In this document: positions 8,465 to 16,439 of the stretch, piece by piece
How the letters are laid out: each line of letters opens with the position of its first letter
Numbering within the stretch: the first letter of the stretch is position 1
NCBI RefSeq assembly: GCF_012913485.1
Contig: NZ_CP051774.1
Span: forward strand, 4,712,001-4,776,000
Direction: 5' to 3'
DNA length: 64,000 nucleotides
Source of the DNA: Luteolibacter luteus
GTDB lineage: Bacteria > Verrucomicrobiota > Verrucomicrobiia > Verrucomicrobiales > Akkermansiaceae
Program-made: the position numbers and the translations under genes
Notes under the pieces: generated by a model
What the model saw: only the letters and a program-made list of their open reading frames with translations
What the model was told of the DNA's origin: nothing
Databases searched by the model: none

Positions 8465-9757
8465 TTACTTCGCCTTGATGGTGATGACGTGTTCCACAGG
8501 CTGCTTCGCATCGGCGATTGCCTTGGCGAGCGGCGCCCGGGCTTTTTCCGTCACGGCGAAGGTGCCTTCGAGATCGGCGGCTCCCTCGGGGCCGTGGACC
8601 AGCTGTTTGATCTGGCGGGTTTCGTATTCTTGTTTCGCGGCGACGGCATCCCAGATCTTCTTGAAGGCCGGAAGAAGCGGATGGGTCTGGAAGTCCTTCG
8701 CGAGGTTCACGCCTTTCGCCAGTTCTTCGGACGAATACGTCTTCGAGGTTTCTCCCCATGTGACTTCATAGCTCGTCGCGGAAGGAGAGGCGACCTTCAG
8801 GGTGATGCGGTTCAATTCATCGTCGAATGGGATCAGGGCCAGCCCGGCACGGATCGAGTCGTCGCTCTTCAGATCGCCGGGGCCGGGACTGAAGGGAATT
8901 TTGGTGCTCTTGAGCGTGATCTTGCCATCTTGGCTGGAGATCACTTCGTGTCCGAAGCTGGAGGAGGCTTTCCCGGAGGTGGCGTCAAAGGTGATGGTGC
9001 CCAGATCACCATCGATGCCCATGCCTTTCAGGAATGCATAAGCCATCACCACTTGGCCTGCCCAGCCGGGGTGCACGCCGTCCTTGCCTGCGACCATGAA
9101 ATCGGGGCCGTGGAGTTTTTCCGCATCGTAGTCGGCCACCAGCATTGGCCGGTAGACATCGGCGAAGGCGACCTGCTCCGCGGCGGCGATCTGAATGCCG
9201 ATGTTGCGGAATTTGGAGAGCGAGAGATTGAGGTCCTCCTTCGTCCCGGCGGCGCTTTTCACCCAATGCGGCACGGTATCGATGATGCCAGGGGAACCGA
9301 GCAGGACGCGGGCCCCGGCTTTCTTGAAGGCCTGGACCATGGTGGTTTCGTTCTTCCGGTATTCCTCTGCGATCTGCTCGTTGTAGGGCACGTAGCGGAA
9401 GTCATTCATCCCGTAACAGGAGGTGGCGAAGGTGGGCTGGAAGCGCAGCACGTCGCTCTGCAGGCGACCGAGGAAGCCGCCCGCCTGTTCACCGCTCCAG
9501 CCATACTGGCGGCAGGTGATTTCAAGCTCCGGGAGCGAGGCCGTGAGATAGGCCTCCATGATGACGGAGTAACGCTTCTGCTCCGTGATCGAGTCCCCGC
9601 AGATGGCGACGCGATCACCCTTTCTCAGCAGCAATCCGGAAGGCTCCGGGGCGGGGTCCAGCACGTAGGCGGAAAGGGTGTCTGGCAGGGGAGCAAGTTC
9701 CTTCGCGGCGAGGGGCAGGACTAGGGAAAGGTAGAGGAGACAGAATCGGCGGTTCAT
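8465..9757 (-). CDS. Secreted SGNH/GDSL-type hydrolase
   Basis: A 430-residue exported esterase-like protein. The chosen ATG at 9755-9757 gives a clean signal peptide (MNRRFCLLYLSLVLPLAAKE); the longer frame from 9802 would put 15 Pro/Ser residues before it. SGNH blocks are visible: block I GDSIT with nucleophilic Ser near residue 55, block II Gly in YGWSGEQAGG, block III GMND, and block V DGVHPGWAGQ with catalytic Asp and His. This family deacetylates carbohydrates or cleaves esters; many Verrucomicrobia and Planctomycetes use it in polysaccharide processing. The C-terminal 150 residues form an extra domain with a helical tail. Divergent from the FG-GAP protein. Confidence 0.87.
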   Translation of the reverse strand: MNRRFCLLYLSLVLPLAAKELAPLPDTLSAYVLDPAPEPSGLLLRKGDRVAICGDSITEQKRYSVIMEAYLTASLPELEITCRQYGWSGEQAGGFLGRLQSDVLRFQPTFATSCYGMNDFRYVPYNEQIAEEYRKNETTMVQAFKKAGARVLLGSPGIIDTVPHWVKSAAGTKEDLNLSLSKFRNIGIQIAAAEQVAFADVYRPMLVADYDAEKLHGPDFMVAGKDGVHPGWAGQVVMAYAFLKGMGIDGDLGTITFDATSGKASSSFGHEVISSQDGKITLKSTKIPFSPGPGDLKSDDSIRAGLALIPFDDELNRITLKVASPSATSYEVTWGETSKTYSSEELAKGVNLAKDFQTHPLLPAFKKIWDAVAAKQEYETRQIKQLVHGPEGAADLEGTFAVTEKARAPLAKAIADAKQPVEHVITIKAK

Positions 9758-9874
9758 GCTTCCATCAGACGATCCCGGCGGGGCCGATGTATCAAGGGGC
9801 AATCCTGCTATCCGGAGAAATCAGGCGCGAAAGGACCGGGAGCTAGGCAACGTTTCCTTCCGATTCATCGATTC

Positions 9875-11056
9875 ATGAAACCCATCGTTCTGATCCTGCC
9901 TGCGGGCCTGTTCGTGCTGGCCTACTCTGCCGCAAAAGTTCCCGAGGGAGGCTCGCCTTGGCACAAGAGGGTGCTGACCAAAGACTTCCTCACGGAAGGC
10001 CTCTCGGCCGGGGATCTCGACGGGGACGGAGTGAAGGATCTCGTCGCGGGTGCCTTTTGGTTCAAGGGCCCCGATTTCAAGGAGGGCAAGCTTTACCGCC
10101 CGGGCCGTGCGATGCCCATCAACGGCTACATGGAAGATTCCTTCCTGAGCTGGGTGGAAGACCTGAATGGCGATGGTCGCAACGACATCCTCATGGCCAG
10201 CCATCCGGGCAAGGACATGACCCTCTACATCAACCCCGGCAAGGAAGGGGATTGGCCCGCACATCGGGTGATGACCGAGGCCGCTACCGAGAGTCCGCTG
10301 TGGCTGGATCTCGATGGCGATGGCAAAAAGGAACTCGTCTGCCAGCAGGGTGGCAAGTTCGGCTACGCCGAGGTCGATTGGTCCGATGTGACCAAGCCGT
10401 GGTCCTTCATTGCGATTTCCGAAAAGCGGACCGACTCACCCTATACCCACGGCTTGGGAGCGGGGGATCTGAGTGGCGATGGCAAGATGGACATCATTGA
10501 GAAGCAGGGCTGGTTCGAGCAGCCGAAGGAAAAGGGAGGCACGTGGACTTATCACCCCGAGCCTTTCGCTGGTCCGGGCGGAGCCCAGATGCTGGTTTTC
10601 GACGCCGACAAGGACGGCGACAATGACATGATTACCAGCCTCAATGGTCATGGCTACGGCCTCGTCTGGTACGAGAATCGTCGTAAGGACGGGAAGGTGA
10701 CCTTCGAACGCCACGAAATCCTTCCGGAAGACCCGAGCAAGACCGGGCCGGGTGGGCTTCAATTCAGCCAACTGCATGCGCTGGAGGCCGGAGACTTCGA
10801 CAACGATGGGCGCATGGACTTCATCACCGGCAAGCGCTTCTGGGCGCACAATGGCAATGATCCTGGCGAGCGAGATCCCGCGCTGGCGGTGATCTTCTTC
10901 AATCGCAAGGAAGGCAACGGTGTGAAGTGGGACGCGGAAGTCGTGGATGATGACTCCGGCGTCGGTTGCCAAGTGCTAGCGGTGGATCTCGATGGCGACG
11001 GCAAACTGGAGTTTGCCGCCGGCAGCAAGAAGGGCGTCCACATCATTTCGCGCTGA
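9875..11056 (+). CDS. Secreted FG-GAP/VCBS repeat protein
   Basis: A 393-residue beta-propeller-like protein with signal peptide (MKPIVLILPAGLFVLAYSAA). It carries several calcium-binding repeat cores of the form DxDGDGxxD, for example GDLDGDGVKDLVAG, EDLNGDGRNDILMA, LDLDGDGKKELVC, GDFDNDGRMDF and VDLDGDGKLEFAAG. FG-GAP propellers are extracellular or periplasmic and generally structural or ligand-binding. No enzymatic domain is attached. Its last 14 nt overlap the stop end of the convergent small lipoprotein gene. Confidence 0.88.
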   Translation: MKPIVLILPAGLFVLAYSAAKVPEGGSPWHKRVLTKDFLTEGLSAGDLDGDGVKDLVAGAFWFKGPDFKEGKLYRPGRAMPINGYMEDSFLSWVEDLNGDGRNDILMASHPGKDMTLYINPGKEGDWPAHRVMTEAATESPLWLDLDGDGKKELVCQQGGKFGYAEVDWSDVTKPWSFIAISEKRTDSPYTHGLGAGDLSGDGKMDIIEKQGWFEQPKEKGGTWTYHPEPFAGPGGAQMLVFDADKDGDNDMITSLNGHGYGLVWYENRRKDGKVTFERHEILPEDPSKTGPGGLQFSQLHALEAGDFDNDGRMDFITGKRFWAHNGNDPGERDPALAVIFFNRKEGNGVKWDAEVVDDDSGVGCQVLAVDLDGDGKLEFAAGSKKGVHIISR

Positions 11057-11216
11057 GCAGGAGCTCGGGCTCCGCTTGGGCTGCCTCCATCTCTTGGCTG
11101 GAGGCAGTCGCAGTGGCCGTAGGGGCGCTACAGGTCCCCAAGGTCATGCAGGAGAGACCGACCGCAAAGAAGCCGAGGCTCAGGAAACCGGGCGAGAGGA
11201 CCTTGAAGATGTTCAT
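11043..11216 (-). CDS. Small lipoprotein, 57 residues
   Basis: A short gene read from ATG at 11214-11216 to TGA at 11043-11045. The product begins MNIFKVLSPGFLSLGFFAVG and continues LSCMTLGTC, so a lipobox (VGLSC) sits at residues 19-23 and the mature chain would be a 35-residue Ala/Thr/Glu-rich peptide. Support for a real gene: its ATG overlaps the TGA of the preceding lipoprotein gene as ATGA, typical of translational coupling, and it has a convincing signal peptide. It overlaps the convergent FG-GAP gene by 14 nt. Function unknown; perhaps an envelope partner of the upstream lipoprotein. Confidence 0.65.
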   Translation of the reverse strand: MNIFKVLSPGFLSLGFFAVGLSCMTLGTCSAPTATATASSQEMEAAQAEPELLLSAK

Positions 11217-12136
11217 GGCGCTTTGGCGAAGGGATCTGCGTTCAGCCGCTCATTCACTTCGCGCGGCATCCAGGTCCAGGGATCGACATCCTTTTCCGTG
11301 AAGACCGCGGCACCGATGACGCCCACATTGCGGTGTTCACCGGTGGAGAGATTGGCGTAGGATCCGCCCACGCTTGAGAAGCGGAAACGGGCGACGGTCT
11401 CGGGGCTGGTGCGCCAGCCCTTCACCTCAAGGGTTTCGCCCGGAGCGATCACGTAGCCGCGCTTGCTGACGGAGGCGGTCTTGCCATCGATGACATCGAG
11501 CCCGTCGACGCTGAGTACGACCTCCAAGCGGCTTTTGCAGCGATTCTTCAGGGTGATCGAGTAGCTGGAGTCCTTCTTGCCGACAACGAAGCGGCGGTTG
11601 TGGTTTCCCCATGACAGATAGTTCATGTAGGTGGGGAGGTAGCTCATGCCACCCTTGATGCCCCATTCGATTTTCTCACCGGAGATAAGCTGGGTGCTAT
11701 TGGTCTTTGACTTGGAACCGGCCATGGCGTCGATGCCCTCGCGATTGTTATAGTAGACCAAGCCGGTGCCGTCGGGCTTTGACGAGGCACGGACGAAGGA
11801 CTGGCGGTTCCAAGGTGATTCGACTTGTTCGCCGAAGCCGGTGGCGAGGCCGGGACGTTCCTCAGCAGCCTTCCGTTCGGATTTCCTCGGGTTGTTAAGG
11901 AGGTAATCGATGTTGTTGCGGTTGATTGCACCGTCCCCGCTACGAAGTCCGGCAGTGACGATGTCGGAAGCATTTTCGCCAGTGGTAGCAGGAGTTGGCG
12001 GGCTGTAGTCATTGCTCCCGGCTAGAGGAGCGTTGCTGGCACAACTGGAGAGCCACAGCGCGGTAAGGGCGGAGGCGAGTAGGAGGGGAGTTCTCCGGAG
12101 GGCGGGAGATTTCGTCAGCAGCATGAGGAATTTCAT
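11213..12136 (-). CDS. Lipoprotein of unknown function
   Basis: A 307-residue protein with a lipoprotein signal (SALTALWLSSC, lipobox LSSC near residue 33) starting at ATG 12134-12136; a further ATG at 12124 is equally possible, and the longer frame to 12199 adds a Cys-rich stretch out of place before the signal. The mature part contains a low-complexity linker (SPPTPATTGENA), a segment with many Arg/Lys (NNPRKSERKAAEERPG), then a compact beta-rich C-terminal domain with GYVIAPGETLEVKGWRTSP and a final FTEKDVDPWTW motif. The family is unrecognised. It is coupled by an ATGA overlap to the small lipoprotein and is divergent from blaI-like. Confidence 0.78.
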   Translation of the reverse strand: MKFLMLLTKSPALRRTPLLLASALTALWLSSCASNAPLAGSNDYSPPTPATTGENASDIVTAGLRSGDGAINRNNIDYLLNNPRKSERKAAEERPGLATGFGEQVESPWNRQSFVRASSKPDGTGLVYYNNREGIDAMAGSKSKTNSTQLISGEKIEWGIKGGMSYLPTYMNYLSWGNHNRRFVVGKKDSSYSITLKNRCKSRLEVVLSVDGLDVIDGKTASVSKRGYVIAPGETLEVKGWRTSPETVARFRFSSVGGSYANLSTGEHRNVGVIGAAVFTEKDVDPWTWMPREVNERLNADPFAKAP

Positions 12137-12238
12137 GGTGCTGGAAAAACAGCATTTTGGGTTCAGATGGTCAAATTTTAAATGCAGTTTTTTCAACATT
12201 TAAATTGCGGCTTTTCCAGCAGGCGCTATTCCTGAGTC

Positions 12239-12616
12239 ATGAGCAATGCGGAAAGCTTGGCCCGCCGTGAGCGGCAGGTGATGGACATTTTGTATCGGAA
12301 GGGTGAAGCCACGGCGCAGGAGGTGCTGGATGAAATGACGGATGCTCCTACCTACTCCGCCGTGCGGGCGCTGCTTGCGACGATGATGGAGAAAGGTCTG
12401 GTCGCATTTCGCAAGGACTCGCGCCGCTACGTGTATCGTCCGGCGGTGCCGGAAAAGAAGGCGAAGCGCTCCGCCTTGAAGCAATTGCTCTCCACTTTCT
12501 TTGAAGGCCGGCCGGAGAAGCTGGTGGCCGCCTTGCTGGATCCGAAGGACCAGCAACTGAGCACGGAAGAGATCGAGAAGATCCGCAAGCTGATCGGACC
12601 CGAAGATTCGAAGTAG
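12239..12616 (+). CDS. BlaI/MecI/CopY-family transcriptional repressor
   Basis: A 125-residue winged-helix repressor. The N-terminal 75 residues match the BlaI fold (LARRERQVMDILYRKGEATA, APTYSAVRALLATMMEKGLV), followed by a dimerisation tail. BlaI repressors are normally inactivated by proteolysis triggered by a BlaR1-type membrane protease, and such a protease is encoded two genes downstream. In many Verrucomicrobia this pair controls genes other than beta-lactamase. The likely operator is in the AT-rich divergent region 12137-12238, so the lipoprotein pair on the other strand may be in its regulon; this is inference. Confidence 0.92.
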   Translation: MSNAESLARRERQVMDILYRKGEATAQEVLDEMTDAPTYSAVRALLATMMEKGLVAFRKDSRRYVYRPAVPEKKAKRSALKQLLSTFFEGRPEKLVAALLDPKDQQLSTEEIEKIRKLIGPEDSK

Positions 12617-12635
12617 CAGGGCGACCCTATAACCT

Positions 12636-13019
12636 ATGAAAGGTTCTTCAATCATTCCGCTGCTTCTTTCGCCTTTGCTGGTTGCCTGCGATCCTGCCGC
12701 GGTAGCAACCATTCCCCTTTCTGGGCCCGCATCCGCAGTGCCGGGAGGTCAAAGCCTCAGCCAGACAAAGGCAAAGCGGGTGATGGGGGAAATGGCTTCA
12801 AAGCGGGGCTACTCGTTCGGAGGAGTGACAACGATGCCTCAGCCCGGAGCCCCGCTGCTCTGGTATACAAAGGAGATGGAGGGAGCCGATGTCACGATGT
12901 CGCTCCGGCGAAATCTGCAAGATCAGAACTTGGAGATTGAGATCGCCGATTTTCCCGCGTTCACCCGAAGCGAGGAGTCACGTCAGTTGGAGGCTGAGAT
13001 TCGGAGCCGCCTGCCATGA
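12636..13019 (+). CDS. Small lipoprotein between blaI-like and blaR-like genes
   Basis: A 127-residue exported protein with a lipobox (PLLLSPLLVAC, Cys at residue 18). The mature part is short and contains Lys/Arg-rich and acidic stretches ending SRLP; no known domain is recognised. Its TGA overlaps the ATG of the M56 peptidase gene as ATGA, so the two are translationally coupled. The position between repressor and protease suggests a sensory or regulatory accessory role, or a substrate of the protease; unproven. Confidence 0.75.
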   Translation: MKGSSIIPLLLSPLLVACDPAAVATIPLSGPASAVPGGQSLSQTKAKRVMGEMASKRGYSFGGVTTMPQPGAPLLWYTKEMEGADVTMSLRRNLQDQNLEIEIADFPAFTRSEESRQLEAEIRSRLP

Positions 13020-13918
13020 TCGCGACCGCCATCGCCTTCTCGCTGATCGCTGCCACCGCCGTGTGGCTGGCGGGACGGCGTGATGTGGCGCGCGATCCAC
13101 GGCTGACCTTGTGCGCCCTTATCTTGCTTGCGCTGTTCCCCTTGTTGTTCTTTCTGCCGAAGTGGGAGGTGCTGCCTCCTGCGGATGTGGCGGAAGAGCA
13201 ATCCGCGTTCATGCGGTGGTTGCCGTGGATCTGGGGCATCGGTGTGGCGATCGCATCGCAGCGTCTGGTGACCGCGCTGGCCCAATTGCTGAAGTGGCGC
13301 CGTGAGTCCGAGCGCGTCGGCGTGCGTGAAGCGGGTGATCTGATCGTCGATGTCCGGCTTCTGAGAAGCTACCCGGGCCCGGTGGCTGCGGGGATCTGGA
13401 GTCCTGTGATCTTCGTGCCTGCGGAATGGGAAGAGTGGCCGCCGGAAACGCGGGAAGCGGTTCTCGCCCATGAGATGAAGCATCACCAGCGCCGCGATCC
13501 CTTGTGGCGGGCGATTGGTGCGGTGGCCTGCACGCTTCACTGGTGCAATCCGCTGGTCTGGTGGATGTCCCGCCGCTTGGCGGATCAGTGTGAGTTTGCC
13601 TGCGATGAAGCGGTGGTGGCGGATGGCTTCCGGGCGGACCGCTACGCGAACGTTCTCTGCGATCTGGCAGCCTCGGCGAAGGCTCCTGCGACCACGCTGG
13701 CCATGGCTCATCAAGGTGGCTTGGAAGCGCGGGTACGCCGGATGATGACGAAGGTGCCGAGGGGATCCCGTGCTGCGCTGGTACTGTTGATCGTGTTCAC
13801 CGCGCTCACCGCGATCGGACTGGTGATCCTGCGACGTGCCGAGCGCCCGGCGAAGCCGGCGATTCCCGTGGAAGAGATTCGGACGAGGTTGGAGGCGGAT
13901 CCGTTTCCGGGGGATTGA
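13016..13918 (+). CDS. M56-family (BlaR1-type) membrane metallopeptidase
   Basis: A 300-residue integral membrane peptidase. Hydrophobic segments lie near residues 1-18, 28-46, 65-85 and 245-270. The zinc-binding HEMKH motif (HExxH) sits near 150 in AVLAHEMKHHQRRDPLWR, followed by the typical M56 sequence HWCNPLVWWMSRRLADQCEFACDEAV with the third ligand Glu. It ends shortly after the last membrane segment, so the extracellular penicillin-binding sensor domain of classical BlaR1 is absent. It probably cleaves the upstream BlaI-type repressor in response to an envelope signal. Third gene of the blaI-like unit, ended by a strong bidirectional terminator. Confidence 0.9.
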   Translation: MIATAIAFSLIAATAVWLAGRRDVARDPRLTLCALILLALFPLLFFLPKWEVLPPADVAEEQSAFMRWLPWIWGIGVAIASQRLVTALAQLLKWRRESERVGVREAGDLIVDVRLLRSYPGPVAAGIWSPVIFVPAEWEEWPPETREAVLAHEMKHHQRRDPLWRAIGAVACTLHWCNPLVWWMSRRLADQCEFACDEAVVADGFRADRYANVLCDLAASAKAPATTLAMAHQGGLEARVRRMMTKVPRGSRAALVLLIVFTALTAIGLVILRRAERPAKPAIPVEEIRTRLEADPFPGD

Positions 13919-13930
13919 TGCGGACAAAGA

Positions 13931-13960
13931 AAAAGCCTCCGGTCTCCCGGAGGCTCTTTC
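13931..13960. terminator. Bidirectional terminator
   Basis: An 8-bp GC stem (13935-13942 with 13947-13954), TCTC loop, is flanked by A-rich sequence on the left and TCTTT on the right. On the minus strand the stem is followed by TTTTTCTTT. It ends both the M56 peptidase gene (plus) and the redoxin gene (minus). Confidence 0.88.
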
Positions 13961-13990
13961 GAAAATGGGAACTCGTCCCGGATGGCCCGA

Positions 13991-14599
13991 TTACTTGGCG
14001 TACTTCACGCCGCAGCCGTAGGGCTGGGTCTTGGCCTTCTCGACGGTCTTGCCACCGAGGACCGAATCAAGCGCATCGGAGATATAGCTGTCGGCGGTTT
14101 CGATGTCAGCCACGTCGGTGGTGGACTTGGAGTCGATTGCGCCGTTGTAGGCGACCTTGCCTTCCTTATCGATGACGAAGAGGTGAGGGGTGGTCTTGGC
14201 GCCGTAGGCCTTGCCGACCTTGCCATCGGCATCGAGGACGATCTGGCTGGCCTTGTTGCCTTCCTTCTTGGAGCGGTCGGCGAGTTCAGTGCCGGCGAGG
14301 TAACCCTGCTGGCCTTCCGCCGAAGAATTCACCGAAAGCCAAACCACGCCCTTGCCGGTGTAGGTCTCCTGAAGCTTCGGGATATTGCCGCTGCCGTAGT
14401 GCTTCTTCACGAAGGGGCACTCGTAGTTGATCCACTCGAGCACCACGACCTTGCCCTTGTAATCGGACAGGGAAACTTCCTCGCCCTTCGTGTTCTTCAC
14501 GGTGAAGGCCGGTGCTGCTTCACCCGGCTCGACGGCCCAGGCGGTAGCGCTGCAGATCATGGCGCCGACCACGGCACCGAGGAATGTGTGTTGTTTCAT
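13991..14599 (-). CDS. Exported peroxiredoxin-like/thioredoxin-fold protein
   Basis: A 202-residue AhpC/TSA-type redoxin of the PRX_like1 subgroup. The ATG at 14597-14599 gives a signal peptide (FLGAVVGAMICSATAWA). The thioredoxin fold is seen in APAFTVKNTKGEEVSLSDYK and VVLEWINYECPFVKKHYG; the CPFV site has one active cysteine where thioredoxins have CxxC, and a second cysteine is near the C-terminus (YGCGVKYAK). Such proteins reduce peroxides or disulfides in the periplasm. It lies 81 nt downstream of the DsbD-N-like gene in the same direction, so the pair may form a periplasmic thiol system. An earlier TTG at 14605 is a less likely start. Confidence 0.85.
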   Translation of the reverse strand: MKQHTFLGAVVGAMICSATAWAVEPGEAAPAFTVKNTKGEEVSLSDYKGKVVVLEWINYECPFVKKHYGSGNIPKLQETYTGKGVVWLSVNSSAEGQQGYLAGTELADRSKKEGNKASQIVLDADGKVGKAYGAKTTPHLFVIDKEGKVAYNGAIDSKSTTDVADIETADSYISDALDSVLGGKTVEKAKTQPYGCGVKYAK

Positions 14600-14680
14600 A
14601 ATCAATTTCAGTGGGTAGGGGATTCTCAGGTTCGTCGATGACCCTGCCGAGGGAGCTGGTGCTGTCCAACGGAAATACGG

Positions 14681-15481
14681 TCACTTTGCGGCACGCCACG
14701 TCACGGAGAGCGGTTCGGCGACCTTCCCCCCGTAAAGGACGATATCGAGTAGAGCGATCTGGCCCTCGGCGTATTCATTTTTTGGTGCTTCGGCCACCCA
14801 GACTCCTTCTTTCCGCTCGAAAACGAGGTCCGTGGTGTCGGCTACGACCTGCGGGGTGGCCGGAAAAGCCTTCGCTCCGGTGAGATCGAGGCTTTCCGGT
14901 CCTTTGATCGTGAGAGTCAGGTTGTCCCCGTTTTCCTCCAGGGTCAGGGAGGTGTCCTTCGCAGGTGCGGGCATCTTCTTTTTCGCCGCGGCAATCGCTT
15001 CGCCGGACTGGCCGGAAGCGCCGTCGCCTGCGGGAAGTTTCAGGGAAAGCTCCACATCGCCAGGCACGCAGGCGCTGTCATTGCAGGTCAGCCAGGAGAG
15101 CTTCACCTTGAAGTCGGCCTCGCCACTGGCACCGGCGGGCGGGGTGAGATCGACGAGGTACACGGCCTCGCCCTCGTAGCCGTAGCCGGAGAGTTCGCCG
15201 GTCTTGAATCGCTTGGGGATCGGATTGCGCAGCTCGCCGGCCTTCCAGCCTTCGGGGAGGGTCCACTTCGCGGAGAGTGGCATGCCGGCTTCGCCCGGGT
15301 TGATCCAGTAACCATGCCAACCGGTGTCGAATTTCAGCTTGATGCCGACCGCGACCGGTTTGCCGGCTTGGTAGGAGGCTGAGCCACTGATTAGCTCCGC
15401 CTCGGCGTGGCCGGATTTCACCCCGGCGAAGGCGGTGGACACGAAGGGAAGGCTGGCGGCCATGAGAAAGGAGAATTTCAT
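14681..15481 (-). CDS. DsbD N-terminal-domain-like exported protein
   Basis: A 266-residue protein with a signal peptide (FLMAASLPFVSTAFA). The first 150 mature residues match the N-terminal immunoglobulin-like domain of the thiol:disulfide interchange protein DsbD (DsbC/DsbD_N family): KFDTGWHGYWINPGEAG and the redox motif WLTCNDSACVPGDVELSL, with the two Cys spaced C-x4-C. The transmembrane and C-terminal thioredoxin parts of DsbD are absent. The rest is a beta-rich tail. It is preceded by an AraC regulator and followed by a redoxin, which suggests a periplasmic reductant relay. An ATG three codons earlier (15490) is an alternative start. Confidence 0.8.
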   Translation of the reverse strand: MKFSFLMAASLPFVSTAFAGVKSGHAEAELISGSASYQAGKPVAVGIKLKFDTGWHGYWINPGEAGMPLSAKWTLPEGWKAGELRNPIPKRFKTGELSGYGYEGEAVYLVDLTPPAGASGEADFKVKLSWLTCNDSACVPGDVELSLKLPAGDGASGQSGEAIAAAKKKMPAPAKDTSLTLEENGDNLTLTIKGPESLDLTGAKAFPATPQVVADTTDLVFERKEGVWVAEAPKNEYAEGQIALLDIVLYGGKVAEPLSVTWRAAK

Positions 15482-15552
15482 CGCAGGCATCTAAGAGGCG
15501 TTTTTCGGAGGTGCAACCGGTCGTGAGAGATTACCACGCGACCTTTATTCTC

Positions 15553-16326
15553 CTATCGAGGCAGTTTCGGGCCGCCGCCGCGCTTCTCCCGTCGATAGGC
15601 CGTGGGTGCTTGGCCCATGTGCTTGCGGAATTGGCGAGAGAAGTCGCTATGGTCGTAGAAGCCTGCTTCGAGAGCCACCTCCGTGATCGGGAGATTTGAT
15701 CCCGCGAGGAGCTCGCAGGCTTTGATCACCCGCATCCGCATCAGGTAGCTGCGCGGGGTCGTCTGGAAGGTCTTGCGGAACTTCCGCTCGAACTGCCGCA
15801 CCGAAAGCCCGGCGATCTCTGCCAGTTCGGCGACTTCCAAGCGCTCGCGGAAATTGGCCTTCAGGTGCTCTGCCACCTCGGCGAGCTCCAAGTAGGGCTG
15901 GATGGCCGCGCGCTGTTCTTCATAGGAGCGGACGGTGCCACAGAGGCCGCAGACATTCCCGTGCTTGTCGAAGAGCGGGAGCTTGTCGGTGATGAACCAC
16001 TCGGGGCGGCCTTGGGAATTTGGGAAAAGTTCGATCAGGCCCAGCAGGGGCTGCTTGGTGGTGATCACCTTTTCATCGTCCCGGTGGTACTTGTCGGCCA
16101 GGCGGGGAGGAAAGATCTGCTTGTCCGTCAGACCGACGATCTGGTCTTCCCTCTGGAATCCGCATCTTTTCACGAAAGCGGGGTTTCCTGCCATGAGACG
16201 TCCCTCGCGGTTCTTGGCGAAAAAGAGCGTGCCCGGGAGGTGGTCGAAAAGATGGCGGAACTGTCCCGGGGGGAGCTCTTCCATCCACTTGCGGAGGTCA
16301 TTGGGTGTGTCCACTGGCAAAAACAT
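15553..16326 (-). CDS. AraC-family regulator with N-terminal PAS domain
   Basis: A 257-residue regulator. Residues 15-130 are PAS-like (FRHLFDHLPGTLFFAKNREG, PAFVKRCGF, WFITDKLPLFDKHGN), suggesting small-molecule, redox or light sensing; no Cys/His ligand for heme is obvious. Residues 160-250 are the AraC DNA-binding pair of HTHs (LEVAELAEIAGLSVRQFERK, EVALEAGFYDHSDFSRQFRK). The ATG at 16324-16326 is used. It is divergent from the large PVC heme protein and precedes dsbD-like and redoxin genes, so it could regulate either side. Confidence 0.9.
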   Translation of the reverse strand: MFLPVDTPNDLRKWMEELPPGQFRHLFDHLPGTLFFAKNREGRLMAGNPAFVKRCGFQREDQIVGLTDKQIFPPRLADKYHRDDEKVITTKQPLLGLIELFPNSQGRPEWFITDKLPLFDKHGNVCGLCGTVRSYEEQRAAIQPYLELAEVAEHLKANFRERLEVAELAEIAGLSVRQFERKFRKTFQTTPRSYLMRMRVIKACELLAGSNLPITEVALEAGFYDHSDFSRQFRKHMGQAPTAYRREKRGGGPKLPR

Positions 16327-16439
16327 ACAAGTGCTTCCCGCAATCCTACAAGCTCTCTCAGCGTTTCTGCGTCAGCTTGAAAACCCGCCCGATTGGGCCA
16401 CGTTGGCAACCGCGACTGATCCACCTGCAACCGATATTC

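Noticed and set aside
8213..9724. 503-codon plus-strand frame over the SGNH hydrolase
   Set aside because: Antisense shadow of a protein with intact catalytic blocks.
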